Of a stretch of DNA of 64,000 nucleotides, positions 1-11,299 are shown one piece after another (position 1 is the first letter of the stretch; the number at the start of each line of letters is the position of its first letter). Source of the stretch: Heliocybe sulcata (taxonomy: Eukaryota > Basidiomycota > Agaricomycetes > Gloeophyllales > Gloeophyllaceae); contig ML213513.1 of assembly GCA_004369045.1 (NCBI GenBank), forward strand, positions 124,001 through 188,000. The letters run 5' to 3'. Both the position numbers and the translations under genes were made by a program. Under the pieces are notes generated by a model, which searched no databases, was not told where the DNA came from, and saw nothing but the letters and a program-made list of their open reading frames with translations.

Positions 1-148
1 CATCAGCGCCCACTGAGTGCGCCTACGCACCTTTCGAGGGGTCCTTCTTCTTGTACGTCTCCAAAGCATCTAGGGCCTCCTTGGCCGCTCCGCTGTCAGA
101 CGCCGTCCATGACGAGGGGATAGCACGGATATCGGGGCTCGCAGCCAT
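1..148 (-). CDS. N-terminal exon of an unrecognised gene, cut by the left edge
   Basis: On the minus strand an ATG at 148 sits in a strong Kozak-like context (GCCACCATGG). It opens about 39 codons beginning MAASPDIRAIPSSW and ending in a lysine-rich ALETYKKKDPSK stretch. The frame then meets a good splice donor, GTGCGT, at 30-25, so exon 1 would be 31..148 and the rest of the gene lies beyond the window. No domain can be recognised from this fragment. The short soluble N-terminus has no signal peptide. An equally long frame on the plus strand is probably its shadow. The donor and the start context are seen directly; that this is a real gene is an inference. Confidence 0.4.
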
Positions 149-452
149 GGTGGCGATGACCAGGACGGCGGACCGAGCCGTCGGGTTGCCACAATATTTA
201 CTTTTCCACAACGTTGTCCAACTTCAATTCTTTGGATATACTGCTACTAAGATCTCAACACCGAGCTTCACTTGTACTGCGCTCCCAAGTCTTGGTGTGA
301 CTCGGCTTGGAACTGACTCTGTCTCTAAAGATTGTCTATCTGTTCTGGGAATCAGCTGAGAGCGATGAAGCACAATCCTACTACGGCCCACTTGTCTTCA
401 TGCCTGCAGCTACACTATAGCCGGTATACTTCGAAAGCTATTGACGTGGAAG

Positions 453-1490
453 TTACAAACGAGGTATGAAATTGGTCCATCGCACTGCCTGCAGCGCTTT
501 GCAATTACAACTCTCCAAGTCCCTCAAACTCGTAAACGCTACCGGCAGTAACACGATGCGGCTCACGACGTACAAGACGCAGGCGACCACACTCTTGAAT
601 TTGTAGGCGCTGTCATCTGTGCTGGTGCGCGTGACCACCTGTAGGTCGAAGCGACAAATATCCCGTAGACTGGTATACCGGTGATGATCGAAGAACATGC
701 CTGCCACAGGACGGCCTCCTCATGCGAAGGGAATTCGAAGTTCCAGTCGATGCAGTCGATGCAGTCGATGGTTCCAAATACTGCCGAGATGGATAGTGAG
801 AAGTAGATGAGCATTGCCTCCTCCTGGTACTTGAGCCCTCCGGCGTGGAACAGCGGAACAGTTCTCCGGTCGTCCTCTGCCCTCTCGCCCCCTCTGTCGC
901 CATCTCGATGAAAGGACTGAAGGGTATCATGATTGCATCCATCGCGTCATCACAGATATCGCCTGCCTTGCTGGTCTTCACGTACTGCTTCGCTCGCCCA
1001 CTCATGGATCCCGGCTCCGTGCGGCGACCGAGGATTGGACTGGCATCACGACCATTCTGCTCGCTGATTCTTGGCGCAGCATCTACGAACGTGTCGGACG
1101 TGGTCTCTCGACGTCTCCTGTGATGCCGCCGGATTTTGATGAAGTGCGGACAGTCGACGTCGAAGGGCTTGTTCCACCATAGCGCGTACGTAAGGAAGTT
1201 GAGTGCCGCGAAGGCACAAGTAACCACGCCCACCTCCGTTATCGGCAAACTCTCCGCTTTCCTCGCAATACACTGCACTAGGAACCAGCCCCATCAATGC
1301 GAAGAAAGCGTGCGTCTGGGTCCACCCCATACCTGCCAGATCTCTGTGACAGATATGTCTGGCCTATTCGAGCGAGGTGAGTACGTACTTCTCCAATGGT
1401 CAGCTGACCTCCGAGTGACAAGCCATTGTCTGGCAGCCCAGACGATGACAAGCTTTGGCGCTATCAGCGTCATGTTAATTCTGTGGCCGT
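453..1490 (-). pseudogene. Broken copy of an Agaricomycete multi-pass membrane protein (HGFFAxMG / LPITELE family)
   Basis: Pieces of the same family as the gene at 15814-17246 occur in order on the minus strand. They are an APKLVIVWAARQW helix (about 1400-1485), THAFFALMG (about 1290-1320), QCIARKAESLPITE with YALWWNKPFDV (from 1278 down), FGTIDCIDWNFEFPSHEEAV (about 700-800) and a last helix ending AVRWTNFIPRL (stop at 453-455). The pieces lie in different frames. The spacer of roughly 50 residues that normally separates the HGFF block from the QCIAR block is missing, and two further frame changes lie near 815 and 700. A 9-bp triplication (CAGTCGATG, 744-770) sits beside one of these changes. 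The family has no known function. Assembly error is possible for single shifts but not for the missing segment. Confidence 0.7.
744..770. repeat. Three perfect tandem copies of a 9-mer
   Basis: CAGTCGATG is repeated three times inside the broken membrane-protein copy. On the minus strand it encodes an Ile-Asp-Cys repeat. Related proteins have a single unit here, so slippage expansion is likely. Confidence 0.85.
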
Positions 1491-3563
1491 ATTATGTTGC
1501 GATTATGATGCTCATTGGGTGTGATTCAAACACAGGTACTTGATGGTCATGGGCTAACAGCTTGCCCGCTAGCGTTGTGATCCGACCGCGCGGCGGAATG
1601 GCATGTCGTGACAAAGAATATAGGTCTTTGTTGCAGCTACTGTCGTTGCACAGCAAGATTCCAGTGCGTAATCATCCGAATTTGCTGCGAACAAGAATGC
1701 AGGTGACCTGTGTTAGCCCCATTACACCAGTACTGACTGTTACCAGCCAGTCATAAATGGAAGACCCAGTACGGTGACGCCCTCCTTTGTAACTGATTAG
1801 GTTCAGAACGAACAGTACTTGCTTTCCTTGGATCATTAAGCCGATGGTGATCCGCATGTACAGCAATGATGCTATAGCCTGCAGCTGCGCTGTACGGCCC
1901 GCAGCAACATGTGCCTGGCTCGGGTGAGAGAAGGATATGCTTCGCTCCTCCGCTTCGAACTCAATGGTCTATCGGCCATGCTTATAGGGCGTTGGTGAGC
2001 GTAAAAAGTCTTCTACGATGATATGAAGTTATCTGAACGTCAACCTTTTGACATATCGCTGTCGTTCAGTGCCATATCTGTCCACCTGCTCCTCTGTTTT
2101 GGGGGCGTTACTACATATGATTTGGCTTCTGCCATCGAAAGGTCTTCAGTTTGTGCTGAGTCTGTAGTTCCCATCTCGATGATCCGGTATTGACCATCGT
2201 TGCCACAATCTGCCTACTGCACAAGTTTACTTTCATCTCTCTGAGCAGTATGCGGGTTCCCGGGACATAATGTTTTCGGGGCCGAATACCGACCATAAGC
2301 GCCGTTGGAGGTCTATCTGACCCAAAAATATACTGGCCATGGAAGAACTCCCTTTCCTCGTTCACCACGTTGAATGCCTTTGCAATGGATGGAGACGAAC
2401 AGTGTCCTGCCATTCCTTTTGACAGACGCTACATATGGTGACATCCAAATGCCGTAAAGTGCGCATTCCACGGAGAACTCAGCCTCCCGTCTGATCAAGA
2501 AGCTGGATTACAGCACAGCCCGTGTCGCTCGCAGAGACATCCCAGGGCCTGCGCAATCCCTCCGCTCGATTTCATCCCCGCCAGCCAAGTAGGCCCGCAT
2601 GTGGCCTAGGTAATCCTCAATAATGCCGGCAGATGTTTCAGCTTTCAAGCAAGCCCCATGGGAGCGCTATTCTCGCGGTACGTTCACTCGCTGCATCGTC
2701 GAGAGACCTCATTCCTACCTGACCAGTCTCCGCACTCGCTCTCCTAATCTACGAATATGGTGGAGGTCTTTCAATCGCTTTCTGCGACTCATTGCACTGA
2801 CTCGGAAGCAGTGCTCCAGCACGATAACGAGGTATGTATGCTGCTCCATGTAATCCGGCGTTTTACGGACTAGAGGCTGAGATCTAGTCTCCAGATAAGG
2901 TTGTTCTGGGTACTAGGCACCAATGCCTCTGATTTGTTTCCGGAGGTCTCGCCATTGATACGGTGTGCCACAGAACCAACGATGGACTCTTGGCAAATGC
3001 ATCTTCCTTTGGGCAAGTAACCGTCTCCCTGCTTAGTATTCCTGCATTGACGAGTTGCTGCAGAACCGATATTACAGTTTGTTCTATGTCTCGTGAGCAC
3101 GCCCACCTTTCGCCGGATTTCCATTCATAAGGATAATCGAATATCTGGCGCCGCTCACGAACAGAGCTATGACAGTCGGTAAGTCCGACCGCTTCCTCTG
3201 TCCGGTCGAGTACTCATTGTACATAGTATACCTCCTTGACCATCCCACTCTGAAAGTACGACAGCCTCGAACCTTCCTGCCTCCGTGACTGACAGAGCAT
3301 TGCATTGGTACCTAGTTGTGTGTCATGCTCGGATATACTCCATAGTCTGCTGATTCCTCGCCTACTGATGAGTGGACCGGCGTTACCAATAGATGTCAGT
3401 CCGTCTCCCATACCGTCTTCGACCATGCTAACAAAATCGTCCGCAATAGGCCTTACATCCGACATGCTCGAAGACATCGGTCAGATGCTCCTCACACTCA
3501 GCACACAGCGTGAGCCCAGTATCCTTAGGTGTACTTTGCACCGCTCACCGATCCGATGCCCAG
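1491..3563. other. Stretch without a complete gene; holds a possible 5' exon of the DUF6533-type gene
   Basis: No gene model is convincing across these 2.1 kb. At 2726-2758, after an acceptor-like CAG, the plus strand reads SALALLIYEY, which matches the first helix of DUF6533 proteins (LLIYEY followed by TFDxEV). About 60 bases later a stretch reads HDNE just before a GTATGT donor at 2832. These may be the first exons of the gene completed at 3564-4327, but the exons between 2860 and 3563 could not be traced, so the gene may be damaged there. The rest holds only short frames in both strands. Confidence 0.35.
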
Positions 3564-4327
3564 TGGTCATGATCCTCCGAATCTTCGCAATGTACGGGAA
3601 CAGCAAACGCGTCGTGGTCCTCTTTGGCGCGCTCACCACGGGCGAGTTCGCATTCTGGATCGTCCTGCTCGTCCGGCGTATATCCAGTAAGTGCTAACCG
3701 CCGAGTGCGCGTCTGTCTGAAGGAAAGTGCATGTAGGAGGGTATGACGGAACGAGCACCAACGAGCCCGTTCCCGGGGTTTTCATATGCGCCAACGGCGA
3801 TTTCCCCAAAGAGCACTGGGCGATGTTCTTCGACACCTCCATCATCATCGTGGAAAGCGTTCTGTTGCTGCTCGCGCTGTACAAGCTATGGGCGCAACGC
3901 AAAGACGAGATGCCGAATAAACTGCTCATGAGGCTCACCATGGAGTCGATCTTCTACTTCATCGCGTGAGTCCCATCAGCTCATGACCTCTCTCACTGAA
4001 ATTGAACTCTGCTGAGACAGGGTATTCGGGATATACATGATAGACCAAGGTCTCTGGATCGTCAACCACGCAAGTCCCCTCCTCGTCCCGCAGGGCGCAG
4101 AGCCCACTGACTCGTACTACGCACAGCTAACCCTCGACGAGCTCGTAACTGGATTCCGCAACGCCATCCCCCCAATCCTGGTGAACCGCCTCATGATCTC
4201 CGTGCGCTCCGCGTACTACGACCACGACCTCGCGGACGACACTGTTTCGCACCTCCTCCGGTTCGCTGGGCAGCCGACGTCGTCGGCTGTGTTGGGTGCG
4301 CCGATCGAGCTGCGGACGTTTGATTGA
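3564..4327 (+). CDS. DUF6533-type integral membrane protein, 3' exons
   Basis: Three exons splice cleanly: 3564-3686, 3737-3965 and 4021-4327 (donors GTAAGT and GTGAGT, acceptors TAG and CAG, phases agree). The first opens MILRIFAMYGNSKRV and a hydrophobic helix, the typical (L)R.(Y/F)A(L/M)YG..(R/K) motif of Agaricomycete seven-helix-like proteins with an N-terminal DUF6533. Then come a loop, a helix in exon 2 (SIIIVESVLLLLALYKLW), and helices SIFYFIAVFGIYMI and FRNAIPPILVNRLMISVR, the usual end of the family. The start is not settled; candidate 5' exons lie near 2726-2832. The function of the family is unknown. The tail after 4210 is soluble and ends IELRTFD. Confidence 0.7.
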
Positions 4328-4736
4328 GGATTGTGAGCTTGGACATAAGAGATGTGCATTGTTGTAGAGCTGTTGATTGGATATGAGAATGCCTGTGCAT
4401 GTACACTGGATAAATAGTTCCCGCTTGTTTTCGCACTGCACGGTGGCCAAGATAGAGAACGGACAATCCATCCTAGTGAGCAGTACCTTCGAGGGTCAGA
4501 GAAAGGGAATAACGACAACCGAGTTGGAAATAGACACAGATTCCATTCTCGTACACCAGACATTGCTCGTCGCAAGGTAATAATTACCCCTGACCGATCA
4601 AGTCCTCATTAAACCAAACAAGGTGCCACAACATGCATTGCTCGATATCCGGAATAAATACAATGGGGATGGTATATCACATCAACTCATCAACTCATAA
4701 ATAAGACGGGCACGAAACCACTCCACACGCAGCAAT

Positions 4737-5920
4737 TTAAGGGCAGAAAGTAACAGTATAGTCCACCGCCTTGGCAGAGTCGCACGTCCAGAGCGCGGTG
4801 CCGCTGCTCTCATCGTAAGCATACACGTACGAGTTCGGGCAGCTCGACTCTGCAATAAAACAAAAACAGCATTCAGCATTCAACCAACCAAGTCAGATTA
4901 GGGGTAAGGGGAAAGACGCACTGAAGTAGTCGTAGTACTGGACGCCAGAGGGCGGGCAGGTGGCAGCGGTGTTGTGGCTGCCGGAGCAGCAGTTGGCAGA
5001 GTCGCTGGCGTTGCCGTCTAGGTTGGCGGAGCACGCGCTCTTGCACCCGACGATCGCGCCAGAGGAGTCGGTCAGCTGGAGCCCGGACGGGCCTGTGCGG
5101 GACGTTAGTCTATGGACGGGACTTGTGAGGGTAGGGGAGGAGAGGGGCGACGTACATTGGGGGTTCAGGTCGGCGGAACAGTCCGCGACGCTGCAGCCGC
5201 CCGAGTTCTCGACCTTGATGGGGAGGTTGTACCCGTCAACGAGGGACACTGCGAGACGTCTTCAGTTCACACAAGCGTCCAAACGCGAGAGGAGGGGTAG
5301 TGCTCACCATCGTACCAGTCCTGGTTGCCGTCGCCCTGCAACGTCCACTCTGCAACCGTAGCCGGGGGAACGCCCTAATACCGATATTATTCATCCCGAA
5401 AGAAGCGGGGGAATGTGAGAGGAAAGACGTACAGTGCCGGTGTGGGCGTCGCACTCGAGACCGCCGTTGCACCCGCCGTCGACGCACGAGTTGGGGCCGG
5501 GGTTGGTGCTGAAGTCGCATTCGCGGCGGCCCCAGATGCGGCCTGCCTTCCAGTTGTCGGGGACGGAGAAGGAGACGCTGCTGCCTGCAGGAGCTTCCCA
5601 TCTGCGTGGACATGTAAGCATACCTTGGAAAGAAAGTCCGGACGAGTGCTACTCACCCAGTCGCCTGGTCGGGCACTGCGGTTCCCGCGTTGAGATCGGT
5701 GAACAACTAGGAAGAACGTGTGAGTTAAAGGAGAGGGGCGTGTAGGGACCGAGGTATTTACAGCAGGCCTGGAGGTGAGGGTCAGCAAGGTGTCTCACTC
5801 GCTAAAAGAGCGGTAAAGGACGTACCAAACGGTGAAGGCGCAGTTGTTCTTGACCGTGAAGGTCCTGGCGGAAGCGCCAGTCAGAGCGGAGAGAGCAACA
5901 GCAGCGATGGCAGCCTTCAT
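4737..5920 (-). CDS. Secreted thaumatin-like protein
   Basis: Eight exons, read downward, give 254 residues: 5920-5826, 5768-5762, 5706-5657, 5601-5433, 5374-5308, 5248-5156, 5092-4922 and 4849-4737. The protein starts with a signal peptide (MKAAIAAVALSALTGASA), then RTFTVKNNCAFTVWPALFTD, and ends VDYTVTFCP. Sixteen cysteines are present, the full set of the thaumatin/PR-5 fold. Such proteins are secreted, and several bind or cut beta-1,3-glucans; in mushrooms they are linked to cell-wall remodelling. Exon 2 is only 7 nt (GCCTGCT) and is needed to give the conserved WPA; without it the frame is lost. A TATA element lies about 95 bp upstream. The gene looks intact. Confidence 0.93.
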
Positions 5921-6011
5921 TTTTGTTTGGATGTTGTTAGCGGATCGAGGAGAGACGTGGACGAGGAACCTGAGGCTGACTGGGATGCTGTCTACTGTGA
6001 TTATGGCTGGC

Positions 6012-6018
6012 ATTTATA
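6012..6018 (-). promoter_or_regulatory. TATA box of the thaumatin-like gene
   Basis: The minus strand reads TATAAAT 92-98 bp before the start codon at 5920, a usual spacing for fungal core promoters. Seen in sequence; function inferred. Confidence 0.55.
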
Positions 6019-6385
6019 CTGCATAGGACGTTCCCCGTGCAGCCTGCGGACGAGAGACATGACGTCCTGTAACTAGAGGGAACATATGGCGGTCTGATTC
6101 GTGACCAGCATCCACGCGGTGTGTCGTCGGCGGGAGGGATTGTCGATCTGTTGTCGTCCGAAGAACGATCACGGTGGACAACAGGCATTAACTCGGCACG
6201 CAGCCCTGCATCTTTCTTAGCTCCCAGATGGACTGTAGCGGCGGCTACTGGATAACATGACAGTCAGAGGACAGGCAAAGTCGACGCCTGGATAGGCAGA
6301 CATATGGTCAAGGCGGGGGACCACAAGATATGGATGGAAACGGGGTTCCAAGTGTCAGCGAGGCGTCGACTGGAGGTGGAGTATC

Positions 6386-6411
6386 ATATACGGCTAACAT
6401 ATACGGCTAAC
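6386..6411. repeat. Perfect tandem pair of a 13-mer
   Basis: ATATACGGCTAAC occurs twice in a row with no gap. No function can be assigned. Confidence 0.9.
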
Positions 6412-6658
6412 TAGAACCGAGCACAGCTTCATTCCCACGCCATCCTCGCGATGTGGCCGACGCATTCACGACAATGCCCGTTGAACAGACCTCCATTGAT
6501 ATTGAAGAGGCGTCTTTGTATTACTTCAAGATAGTTGAGGAGCGTCCAACAATACTGAGTAGATAGTCCAGGAGCGACATCCTCTGAAGGTATATATTCG
6601 AGGCCGCTTAGCAGCATTTACCCCGCATCATCAAAAGCAAAGATGCGCAACCCTGAGT

Positions 6659-6691
6659 CGCAAATCACTCCAAGTCCGCAAATCACTCCAA
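6659..6691. repeat. Tandem pair with 18-bp period
   Basis: CGCAAATCACTCCAAGTC is followed directly by a second copy covering its first 15 bases. It lies in the same gene-poor stretch as the 13-mer pair. Confidence 0.9.
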
Positions 6692-8091
6692 TGAAATCTG
6701 CTAGTGATGCCAGATTCGGGAGTACGGTACGTGCCGCCATCAACGCATCATACGCACAGGTGCCAGGAACCACACTTCCACTCAGATGGCCAGCACTGAG
6801 TTAGATACGAACCGTCCATCTCTACCGTCTCGACTTTCAGCCTCCAACCTCGTACTTACGCGGCGCAGTTTACCGTCTCCGAGCGCGACGACGCCGTTTG
6901 CATATGGTCCGTCAAAAATCGTGTACTATACGGGTCCGGGTCCGTACTAATTCGTAGGCCCGAGGGAACCAGGTGCATAGCCTGCAATAGACTTCCCGCT
7001 GTGCATGCGGGGTCCACCACAAGGCGACGCCATGATACTGTGCTGGGCCGCGTACTCGGACACCCTACGGTATTTACTAACTCCTGAGCGCGTATGTTGT
7101 CCGTTCTGCCCCAAACCTTCTTATAAATGTCGGCACACATGTGCTTTATAACATGACAGTGATTTTGTGATTTTATATGAAGAGTAGAATGTTATAGAAA
7201 TATCTTTGTGTGGCCAGGCTAGATGTGGCTGAGGACCATGTACTCGGACAGTCCTAACAATGACGGGTTGCGCGCGGTATACTGGCAAGAAACTTGGTAT
7301 ATCACTCATTCTACACTGGTATAGCAATGTTAAATACAAAAAGCCACAGAAAATGTGATGGATCGGGCGTATGTGGATGACCCTAGAGGGGCCTATACCT
7401 GGTTTGCAGGCCAGCTAGGAAATGACCAGCCTGATATACCCGGACAGCATGCTCAACACAGGATATCTTGCTTCCAAACAGTATTATATGGACATTAGAA
7501 GATATTCTTACAAGAGTTTCACCCTTCCTTGAACCCATCCCCATAATCCTCCTTTTGCTTTCCAAGCACCCGGCTGCAACCCCATCTCATCCCCAACCCA
7601 CATCCGTAACAGCCCACTGCATCCCTAAATTCCCAAAAAGATGGAAGTACCATAGGTAGGTGTAGACAATATTATATGCCAAGTATCTTGAGAGTAGACA
7701 CAGAGCCGGGGGTTGGAGAATGCAAACATATCGGAGTAGCTTGAAATGACAAAGACCGTGTTGTCGACCAGATATTAGCTCATATGCATATCTGTATCAT
7801 GCATATATGGGGTCATGTCATAGCCAAGATGCCAGTGGTATGAACAAAGCAAGTTCAGAGACAATCGACAAAGCGAGAGGTCGCCGAGATGGTGGTCACT
7901 ATCAGCGAAGAGAGCGTGCAGCGCGAGAAACTGCCCCAAAGGAGAAATTCAGGTGACTCTGGAACTTATATCTCGCTAGCTAGGCATCGCATTGCTTCCA
8001 AAATTTGGACATATACTACTTTACTATGTAGCTATACAATGGTGCAGAAGTTTTGGAGTAAGGTCGAGTGAGTCGGTCTACAGACGCCGGG

Positions 8092-8125
8092 TGTCCGAGT
8101 AGGCGGTCTGTCCGAGTAGGCGGTC
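8092..8125. repeat. Perfect tandem pair of a 17-mer
   Basis: TGTCCGAGTAGGCGGTC is repeated twice without a gap. Confidence 0.9.
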
Positions 8126-8567
8126 CGCCACAGTATCAGGAAATATATTCGCCGCAGCCGGCAATGAAAGAAGTCGGCATATGCCGACTAGGATCCGGTA
8201 TCTGGAATGAACCCCGGTATATGCCCCCGCGCTATCCGTCTTGTCAGTCTCCTCTCGTTCTCCAAAATGTCCACTCCTACTAAGTACCGACTACTGAACT
8301 CATCCCGACTCCCGATTTTCTGGCCTCAAGAAGAAGCCTTCGACATTACGCTTCATCTTTGATAAGCTCCTTCACGTCTCACCGCTCTCCCGTGGCAAGC
8401 AGCACTGGAATGGATCGCATGCGCTCAAGCTCAAGACTTCCAGGTAAGGATACCCCGTATATCCAGCTCTTGTCGGATATCACTCCCAACGCCCGGTCTT
8501 CTCATGGCTTTGGATCTCCTCGCCATCGAAACGTCGAATAGCGTCGGTCCTCCGCATCTACTCGATC

Positions 8568-9200
8568 TTGATCTTCACACCGGTCGTTCCTCAAGGAAGC
8601 TCTAGATTCACAATCTCTGGGTACAACGATCTTGGCCAGGTCGACGTTCACGCATGTGCTGAACCCTCGACTGGAACACTCCACCTTCACTTCTGCCTTA
8701 CAAACGAAGCAACTACCAGCTTACCCGCCCATACCTCTGTAGCATGCCCGAGACGTCCAAATATAGCCTCAAGATTAATATCCATTCCTCGCTTTATGTT
8801 CCCGTCGTCGTCATTCAAAGAGCGGATGGCGAATGCTGTGCCGTCGGTCGGTCCTCTCCAGGTCTTTAATGAATCAAAGTCCGGTACATCGCACTTGATC
8901 TTGATCCCGGCATTCAAAAACCTCTGCATACAACAACCACATTTCGCTCCTCGACCAAAGCATCCCGTCTCCAAACTCTGCGTTGCGAAAGAAGTTACTC
9001 TGCTGTTCCCGAGCTCACTGCCTTGCCCATGTCTGGTCGCCTACCAATGCCTCCGCAGCAAGACCCAACCAGATCACTGGCGCGTACTGTGTTATGCTAG
9101 ATTCAGTATGGCCCCAACGTCCGTGTCAAGTTTTGAGCGCCTCGCATTCGAAGCGCGCATGGCAAATGCTGTGCCCTATGCCGCTGCGAATCCAAAAGAT
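8568..9200 (-). pseudogene. Decayed duplicated coding block, possibly CVNH-like
   Basis: Two blocks on the minus strand look like diverged copies of one coding segment. The upstream one (about 9100-9190) reads GTAFAMRASNARRSKLDTDV then GAILNLA, followed by a stop. The second (about 8760-8855) reads GTAFAIRSLN, DDDGN, then DINLEAIFG. A third weaker segment near 8560-8690 reads VKVECSSRGFSTCVNVDLAK. The pattern of a short strand, a G-N turn and a D-x-L/N-L helix start recalls cyanovirin-N homology domains, but this rests on faint similarity. No intact frame joins the blocks. A 231-residue plus-strand frame covers the same bases and has no recognisable domain. Confidence 0.25.
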
Positions 9201-9381
9201 ACCCAGATAGCATTGCCAAAACAGAATTCAAAGTATAATGTACAATACGCTACAGTGCAGTGAGGTGATGCGTTCTGGTCCAAGATGGGGTTCATGATGG
9301 GGGAGCAGATGAGAGAATTGCAAGATGCAGAGTCCCTTGACGGAAACAGACAGGGTTTTTGGAGTCAAGAATGCGCGAAAC

Positions 9382-10503
9382 CTAGACATTATTCGATGCG
9401 TCCCGTCCGACCGTGCTCTGTACCTTCTCAACAGGATCGGCTGGGCTCTTCTCGGGGTGCGTGGCATCCTAACCCATGGTCAACGAATGTCACGCAACAT
9501 CCAACACGGAAGGACCGTACCTGCTCAGGATTTAGAGTCCAGTACCTGTAGTGCTTGAGGGTATAATAAACTGCAGAGGCAAGCAGAGACCCGAGGAAGG
9601 GGCCGACCCAGTACTACAGGAAAAGGATGAGGCGGAGCTACGCGATGAGAGATGGAGGCACTTACGATCCAGTGGTGTCCATCCGGGAAGCCGGTAACGA
9701 CTGCAGGCCCGAACGCACGGGCCGTATTCACTGAACCACCGGTGTAGTAGACGGACCAGAGCTCAGCGACAAACAGCGTAAGGCCTATGCCAATCTGCCA
9801 AAGAGAAGCGTCGTCAGTGCGAGATAAGAAGAGAGGGTGACAGTTAACGTACAGGAGCAAAGGGAGTCACTTGGTGCTTCTCCGCGGCGAGCATGAGTAC
9901 AGAAAGGACAAGCCCGGCCGTGACGAACATCTCGATGAACACGCCCTGAGCAGAATTGATACCTGGTGCGAGCGTCGTGCTGCATTAAACATGAGTAAGG
10001 ATAGTATGCGAAAAGGCGATGCTCGGCTTACTTGGATGCGAGAGGCCCTGGAAGTAAAGCAAGGACCAGGGCGGCGGCTGCGATGCCGCCAAGCAGCTGC
10101 GCGATGCAATAGAGGACGAAGCGGACGGGCCCGATAACCCCGCAGAGGAAGAGGCCCAGCGAGACGTTGGGATTGAACAACCCACCCGTGACTGCCGCGC
10201 ATCCGCGAGTTCTAGTTAGTACCGAGAACCAAAAATCAAGACATGCCACGTCCGCGTACCTCGGAAGAACAACCACGCCGCCACAGCCAGGCTAAACCCG
10301 AAACACAGCGAAATATACAGGACCCGCTGGATCCCGCTGGTAAAGCCAGCAGCGCCGGCCGCCTGCACGCCCCCGAGCGCGAAGAGGAGGAAGAAGGTCG
10401 TGCCGATGAACTCGAGGAACGCCGCAAAGAGGTCTTCGCCCAGCGTCGCGAGCAACCCCGGCCTCGTCCCCGATGACCGTCCAAAACGTGAAGGTCGTGC
10501 CAT
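9382..10503 (-). CDS. Aquaporin-like MIP channel, copy 1
   Basis: Six exons, read downward, give 279 residues: 10503-10260, 10191-10032, 9979-9853, 9794-9666, 9613-9521 and 9468-9382. Six helices are present with the two half-loops of the MIP fold. The first loop reads GGLFNPNVSLG and the second GGSVNTARAFGPAVV, so both canonical NPA boxes are altered (NPN and NTA). The tail DATHPEKSPADPVEKV is hydrophilic. Related fungal MIPs carry the same NPN/NTA pair, so these are not signs of decay, but substrate choice (water, glycerol or another small solute) cannot be read from sequence. The protein would sit in the plasma membrane or vacuole. It is the downstream partner of a head-to-tail pair with the gene at 11300-12401. 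Confidence 0.92.
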
Positions 10504-11299
10504 GAGTCGTTGAATGAAGGGCGTAATGCGCGACTCGAACGAGAGTTTTCATATTAATAGTGAGGGCAGAGGACAGGGCTACGTCATGGTGTTCAGGTTG
10601 GCTTGTCGTACCTGTCGCTGACGCGTATAATGCGTATCCGGAGAATAAGGATGATGGAAAAGCGTACTGATCAGGGAGCGCCACGGCCAAATTTGGCGTA
10701 AGGCGATTAACGTAGTTTGGCAGTGACAGCTGGCGAGGAAGCACGAGGCCGGGTGCTGTCCGCCGTGGTCGTTGCACGGTGTATAGGTGTGTCCCAAATG
10801 CCACACTGACCAAGGCCACAGGAAAAGTGGGAGGAGAATGCATCTCCACCGCGCCGGGGAAACTCTGCAGGGAGGACAGGAATGACTCCGGGGAGTCGAT
10901 AATGAAAAGTTGCCAAACAGAATCCCGAGCCGCGGCCGCTATCGGTGCCCTCCTCATGTCACCGAAGGCTGTAAACGGTACGCCACTTGGACAGGCTGTG
11001 GACAGAACTTGCCAAGCGCCTGACGTAAACGCTCCATAACCCCGGGCCGAAGCCACAAATGATCCGCCGGCTCTTTCCTCGAGATCACAGATCCACAGAT
11101 GCGCACCTCGGTGTTCCAGGAAAGACGCCGACGAGCCAGCCAATTCCGAGGCCGGGCAAGGTCAAACAGCTTCGGTATTACAAGACCAAATACACGTGTA
11201 CAAGATAACAGTCTATACTGGGCAGGGGACAAGACCAGAGCAAGAAACGCACGGTCATGAGTGTGTTCATGGAATAGGCGGGCTCCGCGGAAATTGACT
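10504..11299. other. Intergenic spacer between the two aquaporin genes
   Basis: About 0.8 kb holding the 3' flank of copy 2 and the promoter of copy 1. Open frames here are short or antisense to copy 1. No separate gene is supported. Confidence 0.6.

Larger units (their letters stand above)
6019..8500. other. Gene-poor stretch
   Basis: Only short open frames without recognisable domains occur on either strand. Three short perfect tandem duplications stand out (listed separately). Composition shifts locally to AT-rich around 7140-7350. No RNA gene, terminal repeat or transposase signature was seen. Confidence 0.5.

Noticed and set aside
10292-11143. 283-codon open frame on the minus strand
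   Set aside because: It uses a different frame from the well-supported aquaporin exon 1 and has no family resemblance.
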